Source: Purshia tridentata (Eukaryota > Streptophyta > Magnoliopsida > Rosales > Rosaceae). Taken from it: 46,561 bases of DNA. Where the stretch lies: contig QANT01001714.1 of the NCBI GenBank assembly GCA_003254885.1, forward strand, positions 1-46,561. Reading direction: 5' to 3'. Under the pieces are notes generated by a model. It ran no database searches, was not told the DNA's origin, and saw nothing but the letters and a program-made list of their open reading frames with translations. The position numbers and the translations under genes are program-made. Positions 10,539 to 22,259 of the stretch are shown here, piece after piece (position 1 is the first letter of the stretch; every line of letters begins with the position of its first letter).

Positions 10539-12182
10539 TGTTGTCATTGCTGCAAAGGTTTCCACGGACAGAGGAGAAAAACTGCAAGTTCTATATACCA
10601 CATAAGCTGGAGATATATATAATATGTTGAATCAAAACAAAGAAAAAACAAAGAAAGAAAGAAGAAGAAATATATAGCATGCTGGTGTGGGTGAAGTGTA
10701 AAGTGCACCCAGAAAAAGTAAACGGAGATGTGGGTTGGGCATAGTTTCCCTCCCGTTGCTACATATACTTTTGAACTCCCAAATTCAATTCTAGATTTTG
10801 TGGTAAAATAGTAGCCACAAATTGTAAGTATCCTCTAGCCGCTGATATGACTTTTTTTTTTTTTTTTTTTTTATNTTTTTTTTTTTTTTTCTGAAAAAGA
10901 TATCTCATTTTCTTTATCCTTAGACAATAGATATGAATAAACCAAAATCAGACCAAACAATAAAAAAGAATGAACCAAACCTCTTTTCAACGACTGCGCA
11001 TTCTGATCAGTATCAGACAGTTATCTGGTCCACTATGTCTACCTCATGGTCAGCACTTGAGGCTACCAGCCCAATCACGTAATGATTGGTTTTTACAAAA
11101 CTGTCCTTTGTTATTTATTGTTCTGGACGGTGGTCGTTACTTTCTTTTTTAATTATCTCTGTTCCCACTACAAACTTGTCAAAATCACGTTATTTGAGAT
11201 GGGCAAAAGAGGAAGAATAGGATAAGAGTGTCAACTTCACGATGTGCTTATGTACTGTATCGTTCAAATCGTGCGACACTCTTTTGAGTTTCCAACAAAG
11301 GAAGAGGACCTTATCTGATACTTGTCAACTTCGCCATACACGACATACTACCTTGGTTGATTTTTTGCTTGGTCGACCAAATGGAATTTAATGAACAATA
11401 GTAAACTTTCATCTTACACCAGGCTACTGACTTAATTCTCAACCGCTTCAACTTTCTAATAGATACATCTTCTTCTACTGCTTAATTGAGTACACAATTA
11501 TAGTCTACAACCTATCTATTCTAAATGTAAACAGGCCTTCATACTCCAGAATAAGATTTAGTTAACAAATTGAGACAGGAGCTAGTGAAAGTAGCAAACC
11601 TGTAGTTTTTTGTTGCACGGTCAATGTTGCAAATTCTGTCCACATGATACTCCCAGAAAATGGAAAAGTACAAACATTTCTACAGTGTATTGTGTTGTGT
11701 CTCACATCTGCCTATTATCGTTGTCTATCTTCGACTATTGGTAACTTCGTTGGCTACATGTCAAAATTTGCACACACTCAGTGCCACAAGGTATTTGCGC
11801 ATTCCGCAGCTCTGCTAAATTCCTTTCAATTTTCATCATCAAATCCCCCAAGCTTGCCTGCAGATTATTGTTCTTTTAACAATTGAAACCATATTTGGAA
11901 GATTGGCCACACAAAAAAGAAAGTAAAAACATATTTGGAAGAATACAGAATTTATATTAAAATATAATAGAACCAACACATTACTCCATAAATCTATATT
12001 CCAACCATCACTTACAGCAAAAATGATACAGGGATCACAGTTAATGATCAGGGGTTCAGGTGGTATGTTAATTACAAAACAAAACAAGTCCAGTACTTGA
12101 CCATTTAGGAATAGAAGATTTCATGAAGCACAATTGTCGCAGCTATAAAATGTGGTTAGTAGTCAAATTACCAGCAAGAACA
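10539..12182. other. Convergent intergenic region with poly(T) and an N
   Basis: This lies between the 3' ends of the plus-strand ANK-RING gene and the minus-strand SUV3L gene and must hold both 3' untranslated regions. A poly(T) run at 10852-10890 contains one N (10875), so its length is unreliable. Small open frames here resemble nothing I know. No RNA gene was seen. Confidence 0.6.
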
Positions 12183-15100
12183 CTAAACAGCTTCGATCTC
12201 TGAGTGCTCACATTGTGCAGATTGGTTATGCCTTTTCCTGCAAGTCAGAAAAATTAGTTAGGACTGTGAATTATCAAGGACGTAATCCAGAACAAAAATC
12301 ATTTGAAATAACACAACTAATCAAAGTTGTCCTTCTGTTATATATATATATATATTTTCAATCTATCTATTGGTTAGCTTTTTCAAACAAATATTTGATT
12401 ATGTTATCAGCTAACAAGAATAAAGGCTTTTTTTAGCCACTGTCAAATAAATGCCAACTCAAATCCCTCTAGGTTCATTCTCAACTTAAACCAGTCCCTT
12501 CTTTAATCTTTTCAGAAAAATATTTCCAACCAAAATCATACCCTTGGAGCTATAACTTCTAACTAAATAACGAAAGATGCCAAAAACAAACTAGTCCATT
12601 GACTTTCATAGACATCTTTGAAATCGGCAATATTGATACAAATGGTCAAAATAAAACAACTGAAACAGGTACAAAATAAAAGATTAATGTAGAACCGCAG
12701 ACTAAACCAGAGTGGATGTCAGAGTACTAATATAAAAATCTACATCAATTCAGTAAGAAGTCATGGAAGAAACTTTATTCAGGGGAACTTACTTCTCAAA
12801 CAGCTTGATGAGTGACCTTGGCCTCTCATAACCATCTTCCTTCTGCTGAGGCTTTGGTTTCTTTGCCTGCCTTGATTCTGGTTTCCAATTAGCAGTGGCT
12901 AGAGACTGACCCAACAATTCAGCAATGTCTGTCGCCATTGCCTCAGCCTTCTTCACATAAGGAAAAGTTTCCTCCTTGAACTGGTTTGACAACCACAAAT
13001 ACATAGACAACACTTGATGCTTAGACTCAAGATCCAAAAGCTCCTTATTGTTACGGGCAGACCCCGTTGGTACGCCCATAGTAATATTAACAGGGAGATT
13101 CTGACTATATAATGAAGCAAATCTTAGAAGATAAGACAAAGCTCTTGGGTCTCTGATATTAACAGGGGCAAAACAGAAGTTAAAACGATCCTCCAGAGAT
13201 AAATGCTCGACTTTCTGTAACAAGTTTGCAGCCTTCTTTATATGATCATGTCGACACAAGAAGTATGAACCATCCAGACGGCAATTTTCACTAAATATTT
13301 CAAGTAGCTGGCAGAACGTCACATTAGAAAGTTGTCCTGCAAATAGCTCAACCTGCTCAAAGAAAGGGAAAAGGCCCACTTTCTTAACTTCATCAAAAGG
13401 TTGCTTTAAACAGTCAATCAAGTAATCCAGGTCATCTACATTCAATGTGGTAGTAAGTCCATCTGGATAAATGCTTCCTCTCCGACCAGCTCTTCCAGCA
13501 ATCTGCTTCACCTGAGATGCTAGAACCGGGACATTTTTGTCACCATTGTACTTCCAAAGGCTGTAGAATACAACCCTCCTGATATTAAGATTCAGACCCA
13601 TTCCCACAGCATCAGTAGCAACAAGCACATCAAATTCATTATTTTGATCATTAAACAAATTTGCTTGCTGTCTACGAGTTCCCGGTGGCAAGGCACCATA
13701 AATAACACAACACCGGTGGTTGGTGTGTTTTTCAATTGCAACTTTAACTTCAAATACCTCTCTTCTTGAGAAAGCAACGACACAGTCTCCAGACCGAACA
13801 TTTTTGAGATCTCCCAAGAGCGTTTTGGCTTCAACGACCAACGGCTTAAACCTCTCATAATGGTGCTCATACAACTCATCACCGGTATCTGAACAGATCT
13901 TTCGAACAATATTCAGAACACTTGGATCCCCACACAAATGTACCTCATCAGCCTTCACCCCAAGCAATGCTCGTGTCCATGCAAAGCCTCTATACGGGTC
14001 TGCCATCATCTGAATTTCATCAATAACAGCAACATCATACAAGGCATCGGTAGACACCATCTCCACAGTACAAGCAATATGGTTTGAGAATGGGACAAAT
14101 TTCTTTTCTTGTCCGGTGTGAAGACTACAGTAAACCCCAAGCGCATTCACTTTGTCAAAGACTTCCATAGCCAATAATCTCAGAGGACTGCAGTAAATAC
14201 CCTTCTTTGCTTCCATAAACCGCTGCAAAGCATTGTAAGTTTTACCACTATTGGTTGGACCACAGTGATAAACTATCTTACGCTTCATAGCCCGTGCAAA
14301 TGGAAACCATGTATGGGGCTTAGTGAGATCTGCTGATTCAATCATACCACGAAACCGCTTGATCTCATCAGTACACTCTTCTAAACAATATTCAACAAAT
14401 ACCGGAAACAAAAACTTAACTGCATCATCAGATGGACCAAGCGACACCACATACTTGGCAACATCAGAGGAACACTTCTTGAAGAAAAAGTTACGAAACT
14501 TGTGCACAGCAGTGGGAAAAAATGACCTGCCAATGTATATTGCAAGAGCCTGATCAGATGCCCAACCCGAACTCCCAAAATACCGGAATATATTGTGAAG
14601 AGTCTCCCAATCAGAGCGTCTCTGCTTTACACCCTTTTCAGCATTGCGAAGCTCACGATACAATTCAAGAGGCTCGCGTGACGCAACGTGCTCCAAGCTC
14701 ACAGGTTTCACTGACCTCACATTGTCATCACCGTTTTCCGACTCAACCATCAACGAATCACTAATAATACCCTCATTATCATCATTGCCTCCTTCACAAT
14801 TTGACAAATTGCAGGCACTGTCCTCATTTAGAATCTCAAAGTCGATAACTTTCCCAGCATCCGTATCAAAATCACATTCCGAATTAAGCATTTTTCCACT
14901 ACAAACATTATTATCACCAACATCTTGGTCCCCATCTTCCACAGCAGTTGAAAATGGTTTCATATCAAGGGTATCGCAGCCCGTAAATTTTGGGCCTTGA
15001 GGGGGCAATCTAAGATGAACTGGGTACATTAAGCTCGTCGAAAATGAACGGTTTGGGGCATCGAAAGCTGGAGAAAATGGTATATTTGGAAATACAGAGC

Positions 15101-15215
15101 GGTCATATGGTCCAGAGCAACTGAGATATTGATTCCACAAGAAAACTCTAAACCTAGATATGTTTTTCTTAGAAGCATACACTCGAAACAGAGAGCTTGC
15201 AGGGCCTCTAGCCAT
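12183..15215 (-). CDS. SUV3L: SUV3-like DExH-box RNA helicase, mitochondrial
   Basis: One large exon (12793-15215) plus a proposed small last exon (12183-12237), giving 825 aa. Helicase motifs: I GPTNSGKT (about 319-326), II DEIQ (about 399-402), [21 protein letters not shown] (about 571-580). These are typical of SUV3, the ATP-driven 3'-5' RNA helicase of mitochondrial RNA turnover. The N-terminus ([18 protein letters not shown]) is basic and serine-rich, as expected for a mitochondrial presequence, and an acidic linker follows (about 110-170). Length fits the longer plant form (Arabidopsis At5g39840, about 776 aa) rather than the short SUV3. I chose the ATG at 15215 because the upstream in-frame ATG at 15266 puts cysteines and an acidic residue before the presequence. 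Exon 1 ends GAGAA/GTAAGT; if unspliced, the TAA inside the donor ends the protein after LFEK (808 aa). Confidence 0.93.
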
Positions 15216-16078
15216 TATTGAACACTCACATAAAACTAAGAAGCTAAACGACGATTTAAACTTCAATACGAAGAAAAAGCCCAGAAATTTGGGAACGATT
15301 TAAGCAAATAAGAGAGTGCGAATTGAACAGATTATAAGGAGCACACCTGAGGCAAGAAAAATTTACTGATTTGAGAGCGAGAGCGCGAATTGAGGGAAAG
15401 TGGTGGTGAGGGTTAACCCAGAAAAACCCTAAAGCTGGGTTGGGTTTTGAGTGTTGAGACTCGGGATTGACTCGCCCGGTTCAAGAATACTGACTCAGAT
15501 TCAAAAATTGGGCCGACTTCGGACAGGCCTATCTCAGAATTTAGTGCCATAGCATGTGCTGGGTCAGGGCCGAGATATGGAATTTCAAAGCCCTTCCCCC
15601 TAGATTCTTTTGCTTTTTTCATTAAAAAATAGGGTCAATTAACTTTATTGTTAGGGATTTTGTATCACAAATTTGAATTCCAAAGTGGCAATGTATGTTT
15701 CCATGTTTATAACTTTATATGGGCTTGGCCTGTTAGTGACTATTAAAGCACCCCAAAATCTAAAGTGATTTTGGTTCTTTCTTCTTTTGTTATAGGCATA
15801 TTTTAAAAGAATTTAAAATGTGACAGTCACTTAATATAGTTCGTGAAAGTTATAGAGTTTTAAGTGTAACTAATACGCCCAATCCAAGACTTCCAAGTAC
15901 ATAAAACTATAAAAGAAACAATATATTGCCTAACTTGTATAATTGGAATGTAGGAAACTGTACAATGACACACTAAAGGGAGTATGTTTTTGGTACTAGC
16001 TAGTAGCTACAACATTACATGGTGATCAAGTACTAGAGCTAGATAAAGTTTCCTTTCCTGTCCTGTAAATTAATTCAA
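15216..16078. promoter_or_regulatory. SUV3L promoter and 3' flank of the NAC gene
   Basis: This holds the promoter and leader of SUV3L (minus) and the 3' untranslated region of the NAC gene (minus, ending near 16079). A telo-box (AACCCTAA, 15425-15432) and a site II element (TGGGCC, 15509-15514) lie 210-300 bases upstream of the SUV3L start, a combination common in promoters of plant organelle and translation genes. No coding potential was seen. Confidence 0.5.
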
Positions 16079-17532
16079 TCAAGTATAGCATTTGTTTGTA
16101 GAATAGCTTGTGGACATGTCACTAGGACAAGGTGGTGAATCAGATGCCAGACTGGGCTTCCAAGCATCATCTGAAGCCAAACTGAAAGGAAATGCTATTG
16201 ATCTGATGGTTCCCCACTGGCTATTATTATTAGCCTGGCTTGTAGTACTAGTTATGTTCTTCCTGAAACCCTCTTCATTTTCTTCTGCTGTGTTCATGTT
16301 CCCTTGCATTTGATCCTGTGGCATACTGATTGAGAAGCTACTAAACTGATGTTGAGAACCATCAAAGTCTATACTCCCAGAGTTGTTACTCAAATCAGCA
16401 AGTAAGGCAGGGTTGAAAACCATGGAAGCAGCATCAATACCAGACTTGGTGGGTTCTCCTCCTGACATTTCCATTGGAGAGAACATGAAGCCATTGGGGA
16501 TTTCTCCATCAAATATGGATGGTTTGGACACTGCAGGATTGATGGGTTTGTAGGGGAGCATATCAAATGCAGAGTAATTGGTGTTAGAAACTTGTTGTAA
16601 GTCATTGTTACTCCAGAACTGGATGGCTGATCCTATTCCTATGTCAGTTGTGCAAGACATGTTCTCTGAACTGAACTGAGTGCTGCAGTGTGCACCTTGA
16701 GTGAGTAAACCAGAAGCTGTAGGTTCTGGAAATGGAGACACCCAAGATTGAGAAAGAGCTCTCTGTGCCATGGAATTTGTTTTTTTGAAAATCCTACAGA
16801 TGGCCCATGAATCCTGTATTTTCAAGGAAGAGAGAGTGATTAGCAACATGATGTATTCAAACAAAGTTCAAAATTAAGCAGTTGAACAAACAAAGTACTT
16901 ACATTTGCAGGAAGGCTTTTATCTAACAACTTTTTTGGTGGTGCTGAGTCTCCGAGAGAAGGAAGGCGAAATTCGTGCATCATCCAGTCAGTTTTCATCC
17001 CCTTAGCAGCTCTGCCTCTGTAGAACACAAGGGACTTCTTTAAACCTATGCACTTGGTGCCCTCAGAAGAATAAATAGGCCTATCTGTTCCAGTTGCTTT
17101 CCAAAACCCAGCTCCTGTGACTCGGTTAGGCCTAGCACTGTTCCTGTATTTCCGGTCCCTTGGGCAGTAGAAGTACCACTCTTTCTCCCCACTACATGCC
17201 AGCTCTGCTTGCACATATCAAATACAACTTATAAGTTGAGTGACAAAAAACAACAAAACATACAACTTGTAAGATTTTGAAGACTGGTTAAGAAAGAAAG
17301 AATTAAAGCCATTTATGAACAAGGTATGAATCAGAGACAAGCTTATCTTACTTGGAAGATCCCAGGGGTCATATTTATAAATGTCCACTTGCTTAATTAG
17401 TTCAATGGGGAGAAGCCTTTGCTGTATTTTTCTCTTGAGGTAAAACCCAACAAGCTCCTCATCAGTGGGATGAAACCGAAAGCCCGGCAACATCACATCA
17501 TCATTCTTATCAATCTCATTCTTCTCATCCAT
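16079..17532 (-). CDS. NAC094: NAC-domain transcription factor (ANAC094/FEZ clade)
   Basis: Three exons: 17352-17532, 16903-17204, 16813-16079, the classic three-exon NAC structure; 405 aa. The N-terminal NAC domain (about 13-170) shows all subdomains: [57 protein letters not shown] with [37 protein letters not shown]; and [19 protein letters not shown] is the DNA-contacting loop region. The C-terminal half (about 175-405) is rich in Ser, Asn and Gln and carries no known domain, as is usual for NAC activation regions. The family binds CGT[A/G]-type sites as dimers in the nucleus. The GAGFWKATG and [12 protein letters not shown] wording points to the FEZ/ANAC094 group, and the DEG8 and SUV3L neighbours support ANAC094. 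I found no miR164 target site. Confidence 0.94.
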
Positions 17533-19440
17533 ACTTGTCTTCCTTCAAGAGTGATTAAATTGTGAATATGAAAATCTAGCAGGCTCTGGCTTTGTACAAA
17601 CAAGAAAGTTTTGAGAAACTAAACTAAACCAGACCCTTGAGCAACAACCACTAAAAGATTATTAATGAAATAGTACAACAGCTTAGGGTGTGAAGCAGTT
17701 TGAAGTTGAGCTCAAAGAGAGTTCACTTCATCCAAAGCAAGCAAGCTATCATGTGCCACCTGAGAAGGGGTCTGCTTCCGAAGCTTCGGCCGCCCTTTCA
17801 GGGTGACTAATAGAGACTAGCTTTGCACGAAAATCACGATGACTTGGTGAGGCTCTCTCAACTCTCTTAAGAACACCTACCAAGGAACCTGAGTCAAGTG
17901 AATGGGATTATAGAATTAAGGCTTTTTAATAAGTTGGTGCTTCTTGAACTGCTTAAGAGGGTTATTTAAATCCAAATTAAGGATCTCAAAGCGTCTACAA
18001 ATTCAGCAAATTTTGTAATTTTAAAAGCCAAGTTGCTTTCACATTTCCTCATATATGTTCAGTTCCTATAGAAATCAACCTTTTTATCTTCAAACAACCA
18101 AAGACAAAATGACAAACAGAGGTTCCTTGTCATAGTATTATATTGAATTATTTAAATAATCTTCTTTATTTTGGCTACCTTCTCTTAAATAATATTTGCT
18201 TGATTTGTTTTCTTGCAAACCATGGAGGATGGACCAACTTCCAATACAAAAAGGCTCAAAATTATAGTCAAATTAAGAGATATCTATGCAAAAACTAGAA
18301 ATTCCTCTGAGACCCCTTTCGAGTTTTAAGGGATTTATGAAATTAGAAAATAGAAATATCATTTCTGGCATACCTGGATCCGATAATGCCATTTCTATTC
18401 CGTTATTCTATGAGCTTCTATTCCCTCATCTGCCACATATGAAAATGTGACATGCCAGTGCATATTTTAATCTTAAGATATTCCCTAACCAGTGATTAGG
18501 TATAATATTAATATGGGTAGCTCAAGCATACCAATCTCTCTGTCATTGGTCCTACTTGGCTTCAACCAGTAGAAAAGGCCACCATGCAAATTAAACCACC
18601 GGACTAATCTTCATTTACACACTGATTAATATAACACAATATTAATTATAAAATGGGGAAAGAAAAGGTACTGGTAAACTGGGTCATGTGAGCAAAATAA
18701 TAATAAAAGAAACAAATAAAAAGAGGGGGTTAATATCCTTTTCCAGTATATCTGCTGCAGTGATGACAAGCTTAGGCAAACAGTCCTGGTTGGGCTAAAA
18801 TTGCTTTGGACTGTACACTATTTAGGGTAAACTTAGACTGTTCACCAAACTGTAACAAAGGGCAGTTCAACTACTAGAGCTTATGGTTTGACACTTTGAT
18901 TAGTGATGTAACCTGACATCAAATGTTACATACTTACAACACATTTTGTACAAACAAAAAAGAAAGTATGCCAACAGATATACTGGTATGGGCTTCCTAA
19001 TGTTTTCTTTTGAGTATAAAGCTATATTTAAAAGATGAAGAAGTCTGAACAAAGTTTTATTATTGAACCCTTTACTGTTTTGTTTGAATGAAAGCATCTG
19101 CCTGAATTCGTCAATTATTTTCCATTAGTTAATAATAAATGGGAAGGCAGAGGTCAATTTCCTTGATTTCACAAATATTGGAATCCAAAATTCCTAAGTT
19201 CCAAATTTTTTTGGTATTGTCACTGGCCAAAAAGAAAATGCTTTTGGTGTTTCCAGACACCAGTTTTTGAGATGCTGCATTGCTCCAAAGAGTAGAGACT
19301 TGGGCTAAGTCCACTTGAGATGGTACAAAGAAATAGCTCATAGCTGGTCAGGTCAACAACTAAAGTGCTCAACAAGTCATTAATTAACCAAAAGTGGGGT
19401 GCTAAGACCACTGTATTTGATTTAAACTAATTGTCCTTTG
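17533..19440. other. Intergenic, upstream of the NAC gene
   Basis: Presumed NAC promoter and leader. It is AT-rich with no credible coding frame. A 12-bp palindrome, CCGAAGCTTCGG, occurs at 17778-17789. No TATA box could be placed with confidence for the NAC gene. Confidence 0.5.
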
Positions 19441-19464
19441 CTCCAGTTTGCTACCCATGTCTGC

Positions 19465-19474
19465 TATATAAATA
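19465..19474 (+). promoter_or_regulatory. Orphan TATA box
   Basis: TATATAAATA in the context GCTATATAAATAGC is a near-ideal plant TATA box, yet no gene on the plus strand follows for 8 kb. The inverted repeat at 19518-19578 begins about 45 bases downstream. Confidence 0.35.
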
Positions 19475-19517
19475 GCAAGCCATGAAGCATTAATTAATTA
19501 ATAGGGAAAGATCCTTT

Positions 19518-19578
19518 AGGGTCAAATATGGCCAATTGGGGACTCAAATTTAGTGAAATTCCCCAGATATTTGACCCT
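19518..19578. repeat. 61-bp hairpin / inverted repeat
   Basis: The outer arms AGGGTCAAATAT (19518-19529) and ATATTTGACCCT (19567-19578) pair perfectly over 12 bp. A further TGGGGA/TCCCC pairing lies inside an asymmetric bulge. It could be a minimal transposon remnant or a transcript hairpin. Confidence 0.6.
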
Positions 19579-21047
19579 CGTTTGCAACCCTTGTTGTCTG
19601 TTCCTTGACCTAGGATTTAGAACCCATGCGTGCAACCTAAGTTGAAAAAATGAATCATTACTTCTCCAAACCAAGCTTTCTTACCTCTTTCTCTGCGAAC
19701 ATCAACCCTCCAAACACAACCATGTTCCCTACTGGACAAATCCACATCAATGTTATTGACTAATGCATGGCTTCTGTTATTTAATGCTCTAATTATAATA
19801 TGGTTTTCCTGAACCACTTCAAATACCATGCAACCTTAAATTATTAATAATGCTTTCTATTCTCTGTAAATTTAAGCAACACTACAACCCATGCACACCA
19901 TTTTCACATTTTCACATTTTAACATATTATCTTAGAATTGTGAACAAATTGTTATGGAATTGTGCTCTTGTGACTTGTGAGAGTAAACTTCAGCCATACG
20001 TACGTGCTTGTTCAAATTACTCATTTTTAATAAACAATAAGCCTAGGTTTTGCTTATGGGATTAACTAACTAAAAGTTTAGTACTATTGGTTAATTTCTT
20101 GAATATAAGAGTATATATGTGTTTTTCAAGGGCTGAAAAAATGATGAATCTACCCAATAATTTAACCTCGACAAGTTACTACTACTATCAACTTCTTATC
20201 TTTAACTAGCTTAAACAACAAGTTGTTCCATATTTTACTGAGGAGATAAAGGTTCTTGTTTTCTAAGATAGGAGTCAAAAATAGCAACTGTATCCATAAG
20301 AATAAATGAGTTGCATACATAATCAACTCGCAATTATTAAGCTATAATTATATATAGAAAATGGAATTTATCAACTTACAGATATATGCATCATTATCAA
20401 CATTCTCAATCACATATAGGCCTATATAATATTATTTTGGAATAATTAACTAAGAAAAAATCCCTTTGAAAGCAACCTTCCTTCATTGGGACTTAAATAA
20501 CCCAAATTTTATGTCTTGTTGCTTACTTGCTAAGGTACCGTTCAAACTTTATCATTAATTGTAGATACTTGTGAATACAGAAGGAGCTCCACGCACCCAC
20601 CTTCATCAAATTATTACCCATTAATCCTTAGAATAGGGTTTGTATTACGAAATCAAATTTGAGGAATCTTAAACCTATTCCTTGGAATAGAGTTTCCAAT
20701 GTTTGAAAATGCTAAAAAATGGAAATATTTTTACTAGGGTTTCAATTGAATTTTACTTTGAAAGCATAAATATAAGGATATGATCGTCATTTTGATTTAT
20801 AATATAGTTAAAACAAGAAAATGGGAATGAAAACCCACCCTTTTAATAGGAATGCAAAACCTTCATTTTGTGGGCTTTGGATGCTAATGGGAGCTAAGCC
20901 CCAAGTAATTTAATTTGATTGTCCGACACACACAATTATTAATTCTAAATCCTAAAGCCATGTCCATTTTTCTTTTCCTTTCATGAAATTTTCCAACCGG
21001 CAATTGACAAAAAAAAATCAATGGAAACAGACGAGGGGATTTTGGAT
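19579..21047. other. Gene-free AT-rich stretch
   Basis: No gene is seen. The part at about 20620-20880 (repeated CCTATTCC/GGAATAG-like words, GGGAATGAAAACCC) has the look of an old degenerate MITE, but I could not define its ends. Confidence 0.4.
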
Positions 21048-21169
21048 TCAACTGCCAGATAATTTTTTTTTTTTTTGGTACTAAGGCAGGCCTTAAGCCC
21101 AAGAAAAGGAAAGACTACACAGGAATAGCCCTTGCCACAGCCACACCAGCAGCATCTCAACTGCCAGAT
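21048..21169 (-). mobile_element. Short poly(A) retroposon with 13-bp target-site duplication
   Basis: A perfect 13-bp direct repeat, tcaactgccagat, flanks a 96-bp insert at 21048-21060 and 21157-21169. The insert starts with a poly(T) run (21063-21076), so on the minus strand it ends in poly(A). That is the hallmark of LINE-machinery retroposition: a SINE, a 5'-truncated LINE or a retroposed transcript. The body is rich in CTTGGGCTTAAGGCC-type sequence and encodes nothing. Confidence 0.8.
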
Positions 21170-21208
21170 TATTGAAACTTGGTGATGTCAAGTGAGAGAG
21201 ATTTTTCG

Positions 21209-21363
21209 GTGTAATCGATATATCGCTATATAGTATAAGTAATATTTGTGTCATAATACAGATAAATTTTAATAATATTATACCCTAAAAAGATAAATAC
21301 ATCGTCCAACAATACATTTACACGTTAAATTGATTACACCACGTACCAGTATATCGATTATAC
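21209..21363. mobile_element. MITE-like foldback, about 155 bp
   Basis: The left end GTGTAATCGATATA (21209-21222) is the reverse complement of the right end TATATCGATTATAC (21350-21363) with one mismatch. The interior is AT-rich and non-coding, and a poly(A) tract follows at 21364-21380. No target-site duplication was established. Confidence 0.45.
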
Positions 21364-21380
21364 AAAAAAAAAAAAAAAAC

Positions 21381-22259
21381 TCATTAAGTTGATTGCGATG
21401 TTTAAGAATCTAACATGGTGTTAGAAGCTTGGAAGTAAAATGAAAAAAGACAACACAAACACAAATCTAGTCCTAATACTAAATTTGATTTACGGGATAT
21501 AAATATGCATGTGATTTCTTTCACATCAACCAACTTAAATTATTTTCTTTGTATAATTTGCATAAGTAAAATTGCGTTCGGGAGTAAGGTGATAGGCCAT
21601 AAGCTGGTGGTGACTTCTAAAATTAAATTAATCATATTATTGATGGAATTTTGGAGAAAGATGATATCATCTACATAAAATTTTTGCTATTAATTTATTT
21701 CAACAAGTAAAGACTAAAGAGTATTACCTACGTTCAGACATTTAACCAAGCTAGACCCATCATTCCCTTTAATGGAAATTCCATTTTCACACCTATTCAT
21801 ACCCAAGCCTAGCCTCATTATGTCCTCAAGCTCCCTACTCCCCAACATATAATAATTTATCCATATTTGCAAAACAAAAAAATACAACATAAAAAAACCC
21901 CTCATTCTCATCATCTCAATTCTCACATTGTCTCAATCGAGCAATCATCAATTGTAAGATTATAGCTGGTCAATTAATAACAATCCTAAAAGTTGATTGT
22001 ATTAAGGTATTGAATCAAGTTTATGTCACACAAACACATCCTCAATTGCAATGTTTCGGAAACACCCCAAAAACAAAAAGTCTCACCTTCTATGAAAATG
22101 TTGAAGACAAGTTGAATCAACCAATTCTCCCTGAACCATTAAATTATATACAGTAATTCCTCATTGTACATCCCATATCGAGCAAATTAATATCCTCTCA
22201 TATAATTGAAGAAAATGCTTTGCTGATTAGCATGTAAAAAAAAGAATCAGCATACCCTG
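21381..22259. other. 3' flank of DEG8
   Basis: This should include the DEG8 3' untranslated region next to 22260. Small open frames (such as the minus-strand one at 21714-21926) show no family resemblance. Confidence 0.5.

Noticed and set aside
12152..12436. 94-codon plus-strand frame
   Set aside because: It is antisense to the proposed last SUV3L exon and includes a TA microsatellite.
15216..15266. Upstream in-frame ATG for SUV3L
   Set aside because: It would add 17 residues before MARGPASS with no presequence character; the downstream ATG gives a better mitochondrial targeting signal.
16079..17532. miR164 control of the NAC gene
   Set aside because: No sequence resembling the miR164 complementary site was seen in the coding exons.
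17778..17789. 12-bp palindrome CCGAAGCTTCGG
   Set aside because: It does not extend, is not repeated and has no link to a start site; expected by chance at this scale.
19518..19578. Reading the hairpin as a microRNA precursor
   Set aside because: Only 12 continuous paired bases and a large asymmetric bulge; it fails plant miRNA foldback criteria.
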